From contig JAFXFC010000030.1 of NCBI GenBank assembly GCA_017513525.1, forward strand, positions 1 through 41,856: DNA of 41,856 nt. Direction: 5' to 3'. The DNA is from Clostridia bacterium. Lineage in GTDB: Bacteria > Bacillota > Clostridia > Oscillospirales > Acutalibacteraceae. Of the stretch, positions 9,871 through 18,937 are shown in pieces. Made by a program: the position numbers and the translations under genes. A model generated the notes under the pieces. The model had not been told where the DNA came from and did no database searches. It saw only the letters and a list, made by a program, of their open reading frames with translations. Position 1 is the stretch's first letter. Each line of letters begins with the position of its first letter.

Positions 9871-10127
9871 TAATCTATCTTTTCTCGATTTCCGTTTTTG
9901 CTGTTATTTTGACAGCATACGATAAATATGCTTCAAAATACAGAAAAAGGCACAGGATACCCGAAAAAGTTCTTTTACTTACAGGTCTTTTCGGCGGTGC
10001 TTTGGCAGAGTTTATTTCAATGCAAATTATCCGCCATAAAACACGGCACAAAAAATTTATGATAGGATTGCCTCTTATTATGGCACTTCACATCATAATT
10101 TATATTTTGGCACATTTTATTATTTAG
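9867..10127 (+). CDS. DUF1294 family small membrane protein
   Basis: An 86-residue protein with three hydrophobic stretches. The central motif DKYASKYRKRHRIPEK, then LLTGLFGGALAEF and RHKTRHKKFMIG, matches the DUF1294 family, whose function is unknown. The start codon overlaps the stop of the GH5 gene (ATGA at 9867-9870), so translation is coupled. sufC follows after 9 bases. Confidence 0.85.
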   Translation: MIIYLFSISVFAVILTAYDKYASKYRKRHRIPEKVLLLTGLFGGALAEFISMQIIRHKTRHKKFMIGLPLIMALHIIIYILAHFII

Positions 10128-10136
10128 GAGAAATAC

Positions 10137-10874
10137 ATGTTAGAAGTCAAAAACATAGGCTTTACCGTCACCGACGAAGCAAAAGGCGGCGACCTTGAAA
10201 TAATAGAGGATGTTTCTTTTACACTCCCCGACGGGAAATTCCTTGTTATAACAGGTCCCAACGGCGGCGGCAAATCCACTCTTGCCCGACTTATAATGGG
10301 CATAGAAAAACCCACAAAAGGACAAATATTATATAACGGACAGGACATAACAGCTCTTTCTATCACTGAGAGAGCAAGACTCGGCATAGGCTATGCCTTT
10401 CAGCAGCCGCCCCGCTTTAAGGGACTTACCGTCAGAAAGCTTTTAAGCCTTGCACACGGTAAGGATCTTCCCGAAAATGAATGCTGTTCTTATCTTACAA
10501 AGGTAGGCCTTTGCTCTATGGACTATCTTAACCGTGAGGTAGACACTTCCCTTTCGGGCGGTGAAGTAAAGCGTATTGAAATAGCAACTCTTATGGCAAG
10601 AAACTTAGGTCTTGCCATATATGACGAGCCTGAGGCTGGAATCGACCTCTGGAGTTTTTCCATGCTTGTGCAGTCTTTCAGAGATATTGCAGCTGACAGA
10701 AATGAAAGCGTTATGATAATCTCACATCAGGAAAGAATCATGCAGCTTGCTGACGATATTCTTGTTATTGCCGACGGAAAGATACGCTCCTTCGGCACAA
10801 AGGAAGAAATTCTCCCCACACTTCTGGGAGAATTTGACAGCAAATGTTCTTTGAGAGGTGATAACAATGCTTAA
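10137..10874 (+). CDS. sufC: SufC-like Fe-S assembly ATPase
   Basis: A 245-residue ABC ATPase of the SufC type, which powers the SufB scaffold in iron-sulfur cluster assembly in the cytosol. Visible motifs: Walker A GPNGGGKST (residues about 42-50), Q-loop in YAFQQPPRF, signature LSGGEVKR, Walker B LAIYDEPEAGIDLW and switch His in ISHQERI. The DEPEAGID wording is usual for SufC and not for transporters. RBS AGGAG lies just upstream. Its last 8 bases overlap the sufB-like gene. No sufD, sufS or sufU follows, so this is a two-gene SufBC unit. Confidence 0.9.
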   Translation: MLEVKNIGFTVTDEAKGGDLEIIEDVSFTLPDGKFLVITGPNGGGKSTLARLIMGIEKPTKGQILYNGQDITALSITERARLGIGYAFQQPPRFKGLTVRKLLSLAHGKDLPENECCSYLTKVGLCSMDYLNREVDTSLSGGEVKRIEIATLMARNLGLAIYDEPEAGIDLWSFSMLVQSFRDIAADRNESVMIISHQERIMQLADDILVIADGKIRSFGTKEEILPTLLGEFDSKCSLRGDNNA

Positions 10875-11790
10875 TATTACCGATAAGAATTTACTTGATA
10901 AGATTTCGGATTTTTCTGCAATTCCCGTTGGTGCTTCTTATAATATAAGAAAAAATGGCGCAGGAATTGAAAGAAGCTGCACCGAAAAGGTTCAGATAAC
11001 AAATAAAACGGACAAGCCCGGAATTGATATTACCATTCTTCCCGACACTAAAGACGAAAAGGTCTATATTCCCGTAATTATTACGGAAGAGGGCGTTTCC
11101 GATAAGGTCTATAACGATTTTTATATCGGAGAAAATGCAGATGTCACCATCATTGCAGGCTGCGGAATTCACAATTCGGGCTGTAATGAAAGCCGTCACG
11201 AGGGCATACACCGCTTCTTTATAGGTAAAAACGCAAAAATCACATATATTGAAAAGCACTACGGCGAGGGTGAAGGCACGGGAGAAAGAATACTCAACCC
11301 CGAAACCGTGGTATATATGGAAGAAAACTCCGTCTGTGAAATGGAATCCGTACAGATAAAGGGAGTAGACTCTACCAAGAGAAATACCGTTGCACACTTA
11401 GGTAAAAACGCAAAGTTTATTGTAACAGAGCGCCTTATGACACACGGAAATCAGACGGCAGACTCTGATATGACGATTGAGCTTAACGGCGAAGGAGCTT
11501 CTGCTCAGATAATTTCCCGTTCTGTTGCGAAGGACAATTCAAAACAGATTTTCTACCCCAAGGCAGTAGGCAATGCACCCTGCTCGGCTCATGTTCAGTG
11601 CGACTCCATTATCATGGATAACGCGGGAATCCGTTCAATTCCCGAAATTGCGGCAAATCACGCCGAAGCTGCAATAATTCACGAAGCTGCAATAGGCAGA
11701 ATAAATAACGAACAGCTCTTAAAACTTATGACCTTCGGCATGGATGAGGCCGAAGCTGAAGAAATAATTATTCAAGGCTTTTTGAATTAA
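10867..11790 (+). CDS. sufB: SufB/SufD-family Fe-S assembly scaffold
   Basis: A 307-residue beta-helix protein of the SufB/SufD family, much shorter than the roughly 470-residue classic SufB. The C-terminal core is clear: FYPKAVGNAPCSAHVQCDSI, then SIPEIAANHAEAAIIHEAAIG, and the closing helical segment LLKLMTFGMDEAEAEEIII. This fits the minimal SufB proteins paired with SufC in archaea and Clostridia. The start is the ATG at 10867 with GAGAGGTG upstream; a GTG at 10858 is less likely. Translation is coupled to sufC by an 8-base overlap. A hairpin terminator follows 8 bases after the stop. Confidence 0.88.
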   Translation: MLNITDKNLLDKISDFSAIPVGASYNIRKNGAGIERSCTEKVQITNKTDKPGIDITILPDTKDEKVYIPVIITEEGVSDKVYNDFYIGENADVTIIAGCGIHNSGCNESRHEGIHRFFIGKNAKITYIEKHYGEGEGTGERILNPETVVYMEENSVCEMESVQIKGVDSTKRNTVAHLGKNAKFIVTERLMTHGNQTADSDMTIELNGEGASAQIISRSVAKDNSKQIFYPKAVGNAPCSAHVQCDSIIMDNAGIRSIPEIAANHAEAAIIHEAAIGRINNEQLLKLMTFGMDEAEAEEIIIQGFLN

Positions 11791-11798
11791 CAACTGTG

Positions 11799-11830
11799 AC
11801 CGCACCCGTTGAAGGTGCGGTTGATTTTTT
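11799..11830 (+). terminator. Terminator after sufB
   Basis: ACCGCACC (11799-11806) pairs with GGTGCGGT (11814-11821) across a 7-base loop, followed by TGATTTTTT. Confidence 0.85.
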
Positions 11831-11837
11831 CTGATAC

Positions 11838-11866
11838 TTGCAATCATTTAATAAATAAAGTAATAT
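11838..11866 (+). promoter_or_regulatory. Promoter of the rqcP-htrA unit
   Basis: TTGCAA (11838-11843), 17 bases, TAATAT (11861-11866), 33 bases before the start codon at 11900. Confidence 0.55.
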
Positions 11867-11899
11867 ATACTTACCAATAATACTAAAGAGGTAAAATTT

Positions 11900-12139
11900 A
11901 TGAGACTTGATAAATATCTCAAGGTGTCACGCCTTGTAAAAAGAAGAACCGTGGCAAATGAACTGTGTGACGCAAAGCATGTTGAAGTAAACGGCAAAAC
12001 TGCCCGTGCTTCTTATGAAATAAAAGTCGGGGATATTATTGATATCCAGATGGGCGCAAATCACATAAAAGCAGAAGTTGTAACAGTATCCGAATACGCA
12101 ACAAAAGAAAGTGCATCCACCATGTATAAGCTTCTGTAA
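11900..12139 (+). CDS. rqcP: RqcP/YabO-type S4 RNA-binding protein
   Basis: A 79-residue single S4 domain protein, beginning MRLDKYLKVSRLVKRRTVA and continuing with VEVNGKTARASYEIKVGDIIDI. This is the size and layout of RqcP (YabO), which binds stalled 50S subunits and helps RqcH add alanine tails in ribosome quality control. Heat-shock protein 15 is a related possibility, but it is longer. RBS AGAGG lies 12 bases upstream. The next gene follows after 18 bases, probably in the same transcript. A quality-control partner, tmRNA-SmpB, is also in this window, about 21 kb away. Confidence 0.85.
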   Translation: MRLDKYLKVSRLVKRRTVANELCDAKHVEVNGKTARASYEIKVGDIIDIQMGANHIKAEVVTVSEYATKESASTMYKLL

Positions 12140-12157
12140 CAAACAGGCGGTGTTTTA

Positions 12158-13504
12158 ATGAACGAAAATTTTACACCCGAAAATATTGGGGAAAATCACA
12201 TCAGAGAAATAAAAGAAGAGAAGAGAAAACCGAAAACAAGGTTTCCTTTTGCCGCCTTTATAATAACACTCATAGTATGTATTATTGTGAGTGCTGTATC
12301 AGGTGCCGGCGGTGCATTTTTCATGTTCACTCTTTTATCTCCCGCACCCACACCCACTGAAAGCACCACTAAGGAAGAATTTGTAATCGAAGAAAATACA
12401 ACTGCGGCTTCCTTAAATATTGAAAATACCATAGAGGAACAAACCTCTTCGGAAAGCAATACTTTTGTGCCTGTAACCCCCGAAGTGCAGGTAAGCGAAG
12501 AAATAACGACACAACCTGAGGCAACTACTGCTCCCGCTCTTTCAAAAGGTGACATTTATGCCGAAGCGGTAAACAGCATTGTTGCTATAAAATCTTCATG
12601 GAAGCAGTATTATAACTCCTTGTTCGGTTCATATTACCGACCTGCCACATCCACAGGAACAGGCTTTGCCGTTACAGAAAACGGATACATCGTAACAAAC
12701 TGCCATGTTGTAGAAAAAGCAGAGGAGTTGACCGTTACGGATTATAACGGAAAACAATACTCGGCTAAAGTTATAGGCACCGTACCTTCCAATGATTTTG
12801 CCGTAATCAAGATAGATGCAGTAACCTCTCCCGTAAATCTCGGCAATTCATCATCCCTTAAAGTCGGTGACGATATTATGGTCATCGGAAATGCATTGGG
12901 GGAACTGTCTTACACCTTTACAGACGGAATAATAAGCCACTTAAGCCGTTTGATAACCCTTGAAAACGGCGAAACAATAAATATGTTCCAGACAAATGCC
13001 GCTATAAACAACGGCAATTCCGGCGGCCCCGTTTATAATACGGATGGCGTTGTAGTGGGAATAGCAAGTGCGAAATATGCCTCCGAAAATGTAGAGGGAC
13101 TTAGCTTTTGCATCCCTATTGATGATGTAAAAAATATGATGGCTGATATCATCTTTTTCGGTTATGTCACAGGAAAGCCGTATCTCGGCGTGTCTCTTCA
13201 GACTGTAACATCTTCCATGTCTTCAAGATATTCTCTTCCTACGGGATGTTATGTTGTCGCACTTGATAACAGCGGTGTCTGCTATGAAGCAGGACTTCGC
13301 ACAGGTGATGTTATTGTAAAACTCGGAGAGAAAACCGTAAGCTCCTGCGAAAGTGTTGAAAAAATACTTGCCGACAAAAAAGCAGGCAGTAATATCAGTA
13401 TGACTTATTACAGAAACGGTGAAAATATAACAGTGAATTTTTCTCTCGGAGAAGCAAAACCCTCAGAACCGAGAACGGATTACTCAAATGTCTTTGACTA
13501 TTAA
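12158..13504 (+). CDS. Membrane-anchored HtrA/DegP-type serine protease
   Basis: A 448-residue protease for protein quality control at the outer face of the membrane. Order: basic cytosolic N-terminus, one transmembrane helix (about 31-58), a Thr/Glu/Pro-rich linker (60-128), a trypsin-like domain (about 130-330) and one PDZ domain (about 340-435). The catalytic triad is complete: H183 in TNCHVVEKA, D213 in SNDFAVIKID and S288 in NNGNSGGPVYN. A GGCGG-type RBS precedes the ATG. It shares the rqcP transcript and ends at a convergent terminator. Confidence 0.92.
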   Translation: MNENFTPENIGENHIREIKEEKRKPKTRFPFAAFIITLIVCIIVSAVSGAGGAFFMFTLLSPAPTPTESTTKEEFVIEENTTAASLNIENTIEEQTSSESNTFVPVTPEVQVSEEITTQPEATTAPALSKGDIYAEAVNSIVAIKSSWKQYYNSLFGSYYRPATSTGTGFAVTENGYIVTNCHVVEKAEELTVTDYNGKQYSAKVIGTVPSNDFAVIKIDAVTSPVNLGNSSSLKVGDDIMVIGNALGELSYTFTDGIISHLSRLITLENGETINMFQTNAAINNGNSGGPVYNTDGVVVGIASAKYASENVEGLSFCIPIDDVKNMMADIIFFGYVTGKPYLGVSLQTVTSSMSSRYSLPTGCYVVALDNSGVCYEAGLRTGDVIVKLGEKTVSSCESVEKILADKKAGSNISMTYYRNGENITVNFSLGEAKPSEPRTDYSNVFDY

Positions 13505-13542
13505 AATGACCGTGAGCAGTGTAAACTGTTCACGGTCATTTT
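13503..13542. terminator. Bidirectional terminator between htrA and the GDPD gene
   Basis: AAAATGACCGTGAGCAGT pairs with ACTGTTCACGGTCATTTT (one G-U pair) around a GTAA loop. The A/T ends make it usable by both converging genes. Confidence 0.85.
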
Positions 13543-13545
13543 GTA

Positions 13546-14376
13546 TTATTCTCTGTCTTCAATATATTTTTTGAGCATTAAGCACCAGTCTGTCTGAATT
13601 ATATCAAAGCCTTTGTCTATAAGCCAGCCCCAGCCTCGGTCTTTTTCTCCTGTCACTGCGATATTATCAGTATGTCCTGCACTTAAAACCGCTCTATGGT
13701 TATAGACTATTGAATTTACCCAAACTATTCTGCCCTTGGAGTGCATATCTTCTATATACTCTTTAGAACAGACCTTATCACTTTCCGTTGTAAAAAGCAC
13801 TTCTGCACCGATGCAGTTTACACCCTCTTCAATGAGCTTATCCGTTATATTATCCTCTTTTGAAACAATGGGCATAAACATAAAATCGGGGGCAAATTCT
13901 GCTACCTGCTGTAAATATTTCTTTTTGGTTTCGGTTTTTACGATAACCTGTTTTTCAACACCCGTTTTTCTGATAATTTCGGAAATTCCCGGAATATCTA
14001 TCCAGAATTTATCTATATTGATATAACATTTACCCTTTAAGAAGGTCAGCACCTCTTCGAGGGTATTGATTTTACAAACTGTGGGAACATTATCCTGATT
14101 AAGAAAATGAAGTCTTCTTATGACCTTTCCCGAAAGCTTTGATAAAAGCATGGGAACACCCAGATGAGCCGATTCCATACCGGGGTGAAAAACATAAAAT
14201 TCTCCGTCACGGCTTTTTGATACATCAAGCTCAATTATATCCGCACCCTGCTCAAGTGCCGCCTTGAATGCAGACAAGGTATTACAGGGGATATCCGCTC
14301 CCGACACACCTCTGTGTGCACATACCAATGGACCGTTTTTTGCATTTTCAAAAAGTGTCTTATTAAAATCTATCAT
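13546..14376 (-). CDS. Glycerophosphodiester phosphodiesterase family protein
   Basis: A 276-residue GDPD-fold enzyme that should release glycerol-3-phosphate from glycerophosphodiesters. The metal and catalytic residues are visible: VCAHRGVSG near the N-terminus, GADIIELDVSKSRDG and YVFHPG; the C-terminal IIQTDW strand closes the barrel. It has no signal peptide. It is the last gene of a four-gene minus-strand operon, 15 bases after the GH39-like gene. Its place next to glycosidase and esterase genes suggests a job on glycosylated phosphodiesters or teichoic-acid fragments (inference). Confidence 0.88.
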   Translation of the reverse strand: MIDFNKTLFENAKNGPLVCAHRGVSGADIPCNTLSAFKAALEQGADIIELDVSKSRDGEFYVFHPGMESAHLGVPMLLSKLSGKVIRRLHFLNQDNVPTVCKINTLEEVLTFLKGKCYINIDKFWIDIPGISEIIRKTGVEKQVIVKTETKKKYLQQVAEFAPDFMFMPIVSKEDNITDKLIEEGVNCIGAEVLFTTESDKVCSKEYIEDMHSKGRIVWVNSIVYNHRAVLSAGHTDNIAVTGEKDRGWGWLIDKGFDIIQTDWCLMLKKYIEDRE

Positions 14377-14391
14377 TTTACTTCTCCTTTA

Positions 14392-16848
14392 TTATGCTAT
14401 CTTGTTTACCGTAATACTTCCGATATCGGGCGCATAAGTACATTTACCATTAAAGCTGTAGCTTCCGTCATTTCTGAATGTAATTTTGTTTTCGCCCTCT
14501 GAAAGCTTTAACACTATTGTTTTTGTTTTATAGTTATCCCATGAATAAGTGCTTCTGAAGAAGTAATTACCCAGTTTTTCTTCATTAAGGAATACACTTA
14601 TATATCTTTCAACAAGATCAACATTATAGTCGTGATAGCCGCCCTCTTCGTTATTGGCATATTCAACGGTAAAGGCGTAGTATCCGTCAGTTGCTACATT
14701 TACGGTAAATTCTGCACCGCTTTCGGCTTCGGAGGATATCCAGCCTATGTGTCTGCCCGAGCTTGTATTGGGATTTTCTTCATTTGTGGCTTCTCCGTGA
14801 AGTGTTACTTCATCGGGAGTTATCACAAGAAAATCATCCATTTCGACTGCTTCCGCTCCACTGAAGGTGACGCCCTCATCTAAAACTATCTTATTATAGC
14901 CTCTGCCGAAATAGAAAATTCCGTCACCGTCACCGTGTAAATTGATACCGTTTATTGTCATATTACCGTCATCTGAAAGATCTGAAAGCTTATAAAAGCC
15001 GTCTGACGGAATAACAACGGAATATGCGTTTTCTTCCTTGGTATTTCTTGAAGTAAGCTTTTCACAGAAGACTTTTTCTTCTGTTTTTAATGTTACATCA
15101 ATGAAATCGAGCACCATAATACTGCCATCTTCAGGCTTTACGGTTATTTTGTTATTACCCTTTGGGAGCTCAACAAAAAGAGAAACACATTCCATGCAGT
15201 CTTCCTTGATTGAAGAAGGACACTTAACAGGATAAACTGTATCAACAACAGTGATTTCAGCATCAATACTCTTTCTGCCCGTTTCATTGGTATTAAGATT
15301 GCCGTATACCATATCGAGCTTATATGTATCTGATTTTTCGGCATTTATGTTGAATGTAACGGGAGTTTCGTTTGTAATTCCCTTGACGCACTTACCCTCG
15401 CTTACGGAGTATGCTACGGCATCGGTACCGACAAGTCCTTCGGGAAGTGAAGCGTCTTCCGCTTCATACCTCACTGTTTTTACGGGATTTTTGTAGTTTT
15501 CTCCCTCACCCTTTGTAATTTCAATAAAGAATGCCTGACTTTCTCTTTCACAGGGAACGGTAAAGATTATTGAATTACCCTTAACTGTGGTATTTAATAC
15601 TTTACATTCTGTGGGAGCATTCACAGCTCCGCCCAATCCCTTAAAATCTACATAGCTTATTTTTACTGTGAACTTATCACCGTTATTAAATGTACTGTCA
15701 AGATTTTCTATTTTTATCTTACTGTCCTTTTCACTGCCGCCTGCCATAATATAGAATTTTTCTTCAGCTTCATCGTAGGATGCGAGTGCAATAAAGCCTT
15801 TATTCATAAGGGGATATTTGCCCTTTAAGTAATTCCCTATATTACTGTGCAGCATATCCCATTCGGAGGTTTTAAGCTCCTTGCCTTTCATTTTTGCATA
15901 AAAATTATATACCCAATAATTGGAATTAGGTGTCACATCATCCGCTACTGTGTCTGAGAGGTTATTTGCAAGTCGCCAATAGGCTACACAACCGTAGGCA
16001 TCCTGTTCTTCAAGACGGCTTATCCACTTGACACTCTCGCCGGGAATACCGTTGGTTTTCATAAGTCCGTATTCGGATATACATACGGGAAGCCGTTCGA
16101 TACCAAGCTCGTCGCATATGGAATAATAGCCGTTGAAATTGCTTTCCATCCAATAAATTGACTGATCGCTGAGTTCATGCCATACCACCATTTCGGGAAG
16201 ACAATCATTTTCTTTGCAATAAGCTAAAAATTCTTTTATGAAATCGTAGTTATATCCGCAATGACCGGGACCTGCAATTTTAGCATCGGGATTGATGCTC
16301 TTTACAAGTGCATAAGTATCTTTCCATGCATCATAGAATTTATAGCGGTTTTCCTCTTCCCAGAAATTACCGAGCCACGCACCGTTATCCATTTCATTAT
16401 AAATGCAGTAAACGAGTGCATCTTTATAAACGGAATTTTCCATTTCGGTGACCGTGGTTCTCACCTTTTCGTTATATTCCTCTAAAGAATCAAGCTGATA
16501 ATACCAGGTGTCATACATATCCTGAGTATAGACCATGAGCATTTCTCCGCCCGCTGAAAGAAAAGTTTCGGAAACATTTCTCACATCGCCTATGGGGTGC
16601 TGAAGTCCGCCCGCGGTCTTTGTCGCGAGAGAATTTATACCGATACTTTCGGCGATTTCACTTGAAGGGATATCTTCCTCTGCAAAGCCGTATAAAAAGC
16701 CCGATGCTCTGCCTGTCAAATCACTTTGTGCAGAAAAATCAACAGTAACAGTGGGAACTATAAGAAATAAAAGTGCAGTCCCTGCAATAAGAGAAAGCGC
16801 CAAAACCGTAATAAATAAGCCTAAAATAACTTTTTTGAATGTTTTCAT
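14392..16848 (-). CDS. Membrane-anchored GH39-like glycosidase with CBM-like domains
   Basis: An 818-residue exported enzyme. An N-terminal hydrophobic segment (about 7-31) is a signal or anchor. A clan GH-A barrel follows (about 40-340) with candidate acid/base E152 in YCIYNEMDNG and nucleophile E259 in LPVCISEYG; the NE...SEYG pattern fits the GH39 type, but I cannot name the exact family. After a beta-rich linker there are two carbohydrate-binding-like jelly rolls, the first opening with VRYEAEDASLPEG, the second ending the protein. It acts outside the cell on an unknown glycan. It is third in the operon, 8 bases after the nucleoside hydrolase family gene. Confidence 0.75.
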   Translation of the reverse strand: MKTFKKVILGLFITVLALSLIAGTALLFLIVPTVTVDFSAQSDLTGRASGFLYGFAEEDIPSSEIAESIGINSLATKTAGGLQHPIGDVRNVSETFLSAGGEMLMVYTQDMYDTWYYQLDSLEEYNEKVRTTVTEMENSVYKDALVYCIYNEMDNGAWLGNFWEEENRYKFYDAWKDTYALVKSINPDAKIAGPGHCGYNYDFIKEFLAYCKENDCLPEMVVWHELSDQSIYWMESNFNGYYSICDELGIERLPVCISEYGLMKTNGIPGESVKWISRLEEQDAYGCVAYWRLANNLSDTVADDVTPNSNYWVYNFYAKMKGKELKTSEWDMLHSNIGNYLKGKYPLMNKGFIALASYDEAEEKFYIMAGGSEKDSKIKIENLDSTFNNGDKFTVKISYVDFKGLGGAVNAPTECKVLNTTVKGNSIIFTVPCERESQAFFIEITKGEGENYKNPVKTVRYEAEDASLPEGLVGTDAVAYSVSEGKCVKGITNETPVTFNINAEKSDTYKLDMVYGNLNTNETGRKSIDAEITVVDTVYPVKCPSSIKEDCMECVSLFVELPKGNNKITVKPEDGSIMVLDFIDVTLKTEEKVFCEKLTSRNTKEENAYSVVIPSDGFYKLSDLSDDGNMTINGINLHGDGDGIFYFGRGYNKIVLDEGVTFSGAEAVEMDDFLVITPDEVTLHGEATNEENPNTSSGRHIGWISSEAESGAEFTVNVATDGYYAFTVEYANNEEGGYHDYNVDLVERYISVFLNEEKLGNYFFRSTYSWDNYKTKTIVLKLSEGENKITFRNDGSYSFNGKCTYAPDIGSITVNKIA

Positions 16849-16856
16849 AAATTACC

Positions 16857-17744
16857 TCAGTTTATCAATTCATTTATTTTATAAGCATAGTATTTTTCTT
16901 CATATTTAAGTTTCACATATTTATGTAATCCCAATTTATCCTCAGTAAAATAGTTTCTGCCTGTTTTTGCATCTACGAAAGCTTTGCCCGATACTGTATC
17001 ATAACCTGCTGTTTCTTCATCCCCCATAAGCGCTAAAAGTGCCGTCAGTGGATCCCACGAGCTTCTGCCGTTTTTTGAACCGTGATCACAAAATGCCTTA
17101 TAAAGAAAATCATCATATAAAAGTTCATTTCCCGATATGATATTCACACCGACCTCAAAGCCCAAAAAAGTTACGGGAACAGGGCAAAGTCTGCAAAAAG
17201 TTTCTGCACCTTCTCTTGAGCGACAGTTATTACAGAAATTATGCTCTTTTCCGCCCTCTTCATCCCATTTTCCTGCCATTACCCAGATTTTTTTAACCTT
17301 TTCACGCATGAGTTCAAGTCCGCTTTTCGGAGAAATATCATCGCCCCCGCTTAATAACACATTGGCAATAACCTGCAGGAAACCGACTTCAACTATTTCA
17401 ACATTACCGTCACTTTCCGACAGAAGCCTTCTGTAAAGTCTTACTGCATCCTCTGCATCCTCATTCTTTTTGTAATTCACAGCAAATGGTGCAAGATTTT
17501 TCTGATATTTAAGATGTGTTCCCTCAAAGTCCGTACCTTCAAGGTCAATTCCGAGAGGTATTACGTTTACGCCCTCCAGATTCATAAAGCCCTCAACAGA
17601 CGGGGCGGAATGCTCCATACAGGCATTGATTCCTACACCTAAAAGCTTAATTTCTCCTTTTTTGTGTGCCCGAAGAAGTATTCTCATAGCGGCAAGGTCA
17701 TCACAGTCCGTCCACCAATCGGTGCCGAATATAAATTCTCTCAT
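16857..17744 (-). CDS. Nucleoside hydrolase (IUNH) family protein
   Basis: A 295-residue protein whose start, FIFGTDWWTDCDDLAAMRIL, is a variant of the DxDxxxDD calcium motif of inosine-uridine nucleoside hydrolases; KKIWVMAGKWDEEGGKEHNF and the late WDPLTALLALMG segment also fit the fold. The insertion of Trp residues in the metal motif differs from textbook nucleosidases, and members of this subgroup often sit in carbohydrate clusters, so the true substrate may be a non-nucleoside glycoside (inference). It has no signal peptide. It follows the alpha/beta hydrolase gene by 9 bases. Confidence 0.8.
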   Translation of the reverse strand: MREFIFGTDWWTDCDDLAAMRILLRAHKKGEIKLLGVGINACMEHSAPSVEGFMNLEGVNVIPLGIDLEGTDFEGTHLKYQKNLAPFAVNYKKNEDAEDAVRLYRRLLSESDGNVEIVEVGFLQVIANVLLSGGDDISPKSGLELMREKVKKIWVMAGKWDEEGGKEHNFCNNCRSREGAETFCRLCPVPVTFLGFEVGVNIISGNELLYDDFLYKAFCDHGSKNGRSSWDPLTALLALMGDEETAGYDTVSGKAFVDAKTGRNYFTEDKLGLHKYVKLKYEEKYYAYKINELIN

Positions 17745-17753
17745 ACTCTCTCC

Positions 17754-18767
17754 TTAGCTAAAAAAGTCAAATGATTTTATACCCGAAACAGAGTGTTTTC
17801 CCGGATGTATGTCATATATAAAATTGTCTTTTGCTCCGATTTTTTCATAAACTCCGGATATTTTTTCTATTGCTGTTTCGGCTCCTGCTATCGGAAAAAG
17901 CTTATCTTTTCTGCCGCATTCCAAAAGCAGCTTTTTCGGAGCTAAAGCCGAAGCAAAATCATACATATCTCCGATTTCAAGAAGTCCCGGAATATAATTA
18001 TCAGTACAGTGCCACATAGAAAAAACACTTTTTCCGAAGGTATTAATATACCCCGACACTACTGTTTTTTCAATTCTGTCTTCGATTAAGGAAGCATATA
18101 AAGCTATAAGACCGCCGCCTGAAATTCCCATAATTCCGAAATGCTTCAGCCCTTCTTTTTCAAGAATATCAACACATCTCACAGCCTGATATATGCGAAG
18201 TGAAGCACAAGAAAAACCGTACATTAAAGAGTGCATGGAAACAGTTTCACAGGAAGAAATATAGAAAGGCTTTTTCATATCCTTTTTTAACCTTGCTTTC
18301 CCGAAGGCTACAGGCTCAAAGGCAATAACTGTGTTGCCTCTTAAAGCCAACTCCTCTGCAAAATTTTTCTGATAGCTATCCAAAAAATTTATCCTGCGGT
18401 ATTTATCGTTTTTACCCTGTCTTATTATCTGCCTTACTCCGTACCCGTGACCGGGCACTGCTACCACCCCAAAACCATTGGGGCTTTCGGGAACAAGTAA
18501 ATAACAAAGCATTTTCCAGTTTTTGCAAATTTCAACGCTTAAAGCTTTAATTGTATAATTCTTTCTTTTTTCTTCACTTAAAACTACGGGCGAAAGCTCA
18601 GCTGTTTTGTTTGGAATTTTTTCAAAAGCAAGAACCTTCTTCAGTTTTTCTTTTATTTCAAGACTTTTTGCAGGAATATCTTCCAAGTTTTTCTTTTCAA
18701 AAGGCTGTATTCTGTTTTTATAAAGCTCCCGAAAAAATAAATCGGGAGAAAAATCATCTGTTTTCAT
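17754..18767 (-). CDS. Alpha/beta hydrolase (acetyl xylan esterase / DLH-like)
   Basis: A 337-residue cytosolic alpha/beta hydrolase. The oxyanion region VVAVPGHGYG, nucleophile elbow GIMGISGGG and a late DIHPGKHSVSG with the catalytic His are all present, and LLLECGRKDKLFP carries the likely acidic residue. The layout resembles the large acetyl esterase / dienelactone hydrolase group; deacylation of a sugar is a reasonable guess but not shown. It is the first gene of the four-gene operon, transcribed away from malQ from overlapping promoters. Confidence 0.75.
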   Translation of the reverse strand: MKTDDFSPDLFFRELYKNRIQPFEKKNLEDIPAKSLEIKEKLKKVLAFEKIPNKTAELSPVVLSEEKRKNYTIKALSVEICKNWKMLCYLLVPESPNGFGVVAVPGHGYGVRQIIRQGKNDKYRRINFLDSYQKNFAEELALRGNTVIAFEPVAFGKARLKKDMKKPFYISSCETVSMHSLMYGFSCASLRIYQAVRCVDILEKEGLKHFGIMGISGGGLIALYASLIEDRIEKTVVSGYINTFGKSVFSMWHCTDNYIPGLLEIGDMYDFASALAPKKLLLECGRKDKLFPIAGAETAIEKISGVYEKIGAKDNFIYDIHPGKHSVSGIKSFDFFS

Positions 18768-18856
18768 GTTTCCTGTTTAATCTCCGAATAGGGAATCTGT
18801 TTTTGTCATTACGCATAAGCGGCGACACTTTTATTTTATATTTTTGTTTATATTTT

Positions 18857-18885
18857 ATAATAACAGTAAAAAAATCTATTGTCAA
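18857..18885 (-). promoter_or_regulatory. Promoter of the four-gene hydrolase operon
   Basis: On the minus strand TTGACA (18885-18880), 17 bases, TATTAT (18862-18857). Its -35 box overlaps the -35 box of the opposite malQ promoter. Confidence 0.6.
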
Positions 18886-18907
18886 CAAAAAGTACTTGTG
18901 CTAAACT
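18879..18907 (+). promoter_or_regulatory. Promoter of malQ
   Basis: TTGTCA (18879-18884), 17 bases, TAAACT (18902-18907), 31 bases before the ATG at 18938. The -10 box is weaker than that of the divergent promoter. Confidence 0.5.
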
Positions 18908-18937
18908 GTATGTAATATTTTTTTGATAGGTGATTTT

